A stretch of DNA of 7,357 bases from JBNKEI01 sp050288705 (GTDB taxonomy: Bacteria > Myxococcota > Myxococcia > Myxococcales > UBA5297). Positions 7,186 through 7,357 of this stretch are shown here, in pieces. Location of the stretch: the NCBI GenBank assembly GCA_050288705.1, contig JBNKEI010000112.1, forward strand, positions 1 to 7,357, read 5' to 3'. How positions within the stretch are numbered: position 1 is the first letter of the stretch; each line of letters begins with the position of its first letter. A program made the position numbers and the translations under genes. A model generated the notes under the pieces. That model was not told where the DNA came from, did no database searches, and saw only the letters and a program-made list of their open reading frames with translations.

Positions 7186-7193
7186 TGATGCCA

Positions 7194-7357
7194 ATGAGAA
7201 TCGAAGCCATAAGGCTCAAAAATTTTCGCGCATTTCAACAGGTGGAATTAGAAGACGATATTACCAAGCAAGTTGTTGATGCTATTGTCAACTCTGCGAA
7301 TAGTTCTCTGCTTGGTGGCGGAGGGGTAGATGGGGCAATTCATCGGGCTGCTGGTCC
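7194..7357 (+). CDS. Chimeric ORF: RecF/SMC-like ATPase N-terminus fused to a macro domain (partial, right edge)
   Basis: The frame is open from 7143 and is cut by the window end; 54 complete codons are visible from the ATG at 7194. Residues 1-20 (MRIEAIRLKNFRAFQ, then QVELE) match the opening beta hairpin of RecF/SMC/OLD-type AAA ATPases, normally followed by D-I-P and a Walker A about 10 residues later. No Walker A appears. The frame instead passes through DDITKQVVDAIVN into SANSSLLGGGGVDGAIHRAAG, the ADP-ribose-binding N-terminus of a MacroD-type macro domain (O-acetyl-ADP-ribose/ADP-ribosyl hydrolase). The switch lies at the D-I that both families share near this point. The macro part looks functional: Asn-Ala/Ser-Asn and the Gly-rich loop are intact. 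The rest lies outside the window, so completeness is unknown. Confidence 0.75.
   Translation, partial: MRIEAIRLKNFRAFQQVELEDDITKQVVDAIVNSANSSLLGGGGVDGAIHRAAG

Larger units (their letters stand above)
6958..7193. other. Intergenic region: weak terminator, G-rich stretch, tentative promoter
   Basis: After the sulfatase-like gene, AAAGGAG (6968-6974) can pair with CTCC-TTT (6987-6994, one bulged C) around a 12-nt loop, followed by little T; a weak terminator at best. A 10-bp palindrome GAGAATTCTC lies at 6980-6989. Then comes CAGGGGGGTTGGGGG (about 7007-7020), a G-rich pattern resembling degenerate intergenic repeats seen in many bacteria. A perfect TTGACA at 7070-7075 could be a -35 box for the last gene, but the -10 (CATTAAT region near 7095) is weak and spaced too far. 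Confidence 0.35.

Noticed and set aside
7035..7238. Minus-strand ORF of 67 codons with an aromatic, His-rich segment
   Set aside because: It overlaps the start of the well-supported right-edge gene and lacks a recognisable family or ribosome-binding site.

Overview
The window looks like bacterial DNA of moderate G+C, most likely from a Gram-negative, probably a gammaproteobacterium. The reasons are a lipoprotein-type signal on a large fibronectin type III protein and a five-helix membrane sulfatase-like protein of the PbgA/YejM kind, a family tied to the Gram-negative envelope. This is inference from gene content; no rRNA or other phylogenetic marker is present. All intact genes read on the plus strand. 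They are separated by gaps of roughly 185 to 570 bases, so they look like single transcription units rather than one operon. No tRNA, rRNA or CRISPR array is visible.

Layout: (1) 1-590 is decayed minus-strand coding material. A protein remnant without a recognisable family is interrupted by an element of about 103 bp. This element carries two related hairpins of the type found at the ends of IS200/IS605 elements, plus a central 6-bp stem. The last bases of the left edge may encode part of another minus-strand protein. (2) 779-3103 encodes a 774-residue secreted protein, probably a lipoprotein. It has five tandem FN3 domains and a C-terminal region of about 260 residues with a hydrolase-like look. 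(3) 3104-3670 has no convincing gene. (4) 3671-4924 encodes a Schlafen AlbA_2 / GHKL-like ATPase protein of the COG2865 kind. (5) 5110-6957 encodes a membrane-anchored sulfatase/phosphotransferase-like protein that appears to keep its catalytic residues and starts at TTG with a good ribosome-binding site. (6) 7194 to the window end is the start of a gene whose first ~20 codons read like the N-terminus of a RecF/SMC-like AAA ATPase. It then switches in frame into a macro domain (ADP-ribose binding or hydrolysis).

The genes do not form an obvious pathway. Two encode envelope or surface proteins (FN3 lipoprotein, membrane sulfatase-like enzyme). Two belong to families often seen in mobile or defence neighbourhoods (AlbA_2/GHKL protein, macro domain). 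Together with the decayed gene and IS-derived element on the left, this suggests a rearranged accessory region. The two most unusual signals are the ATPase-leader/macro-domain chimera at the right edge and the compact hairpin element within the dead gene at the left edge.
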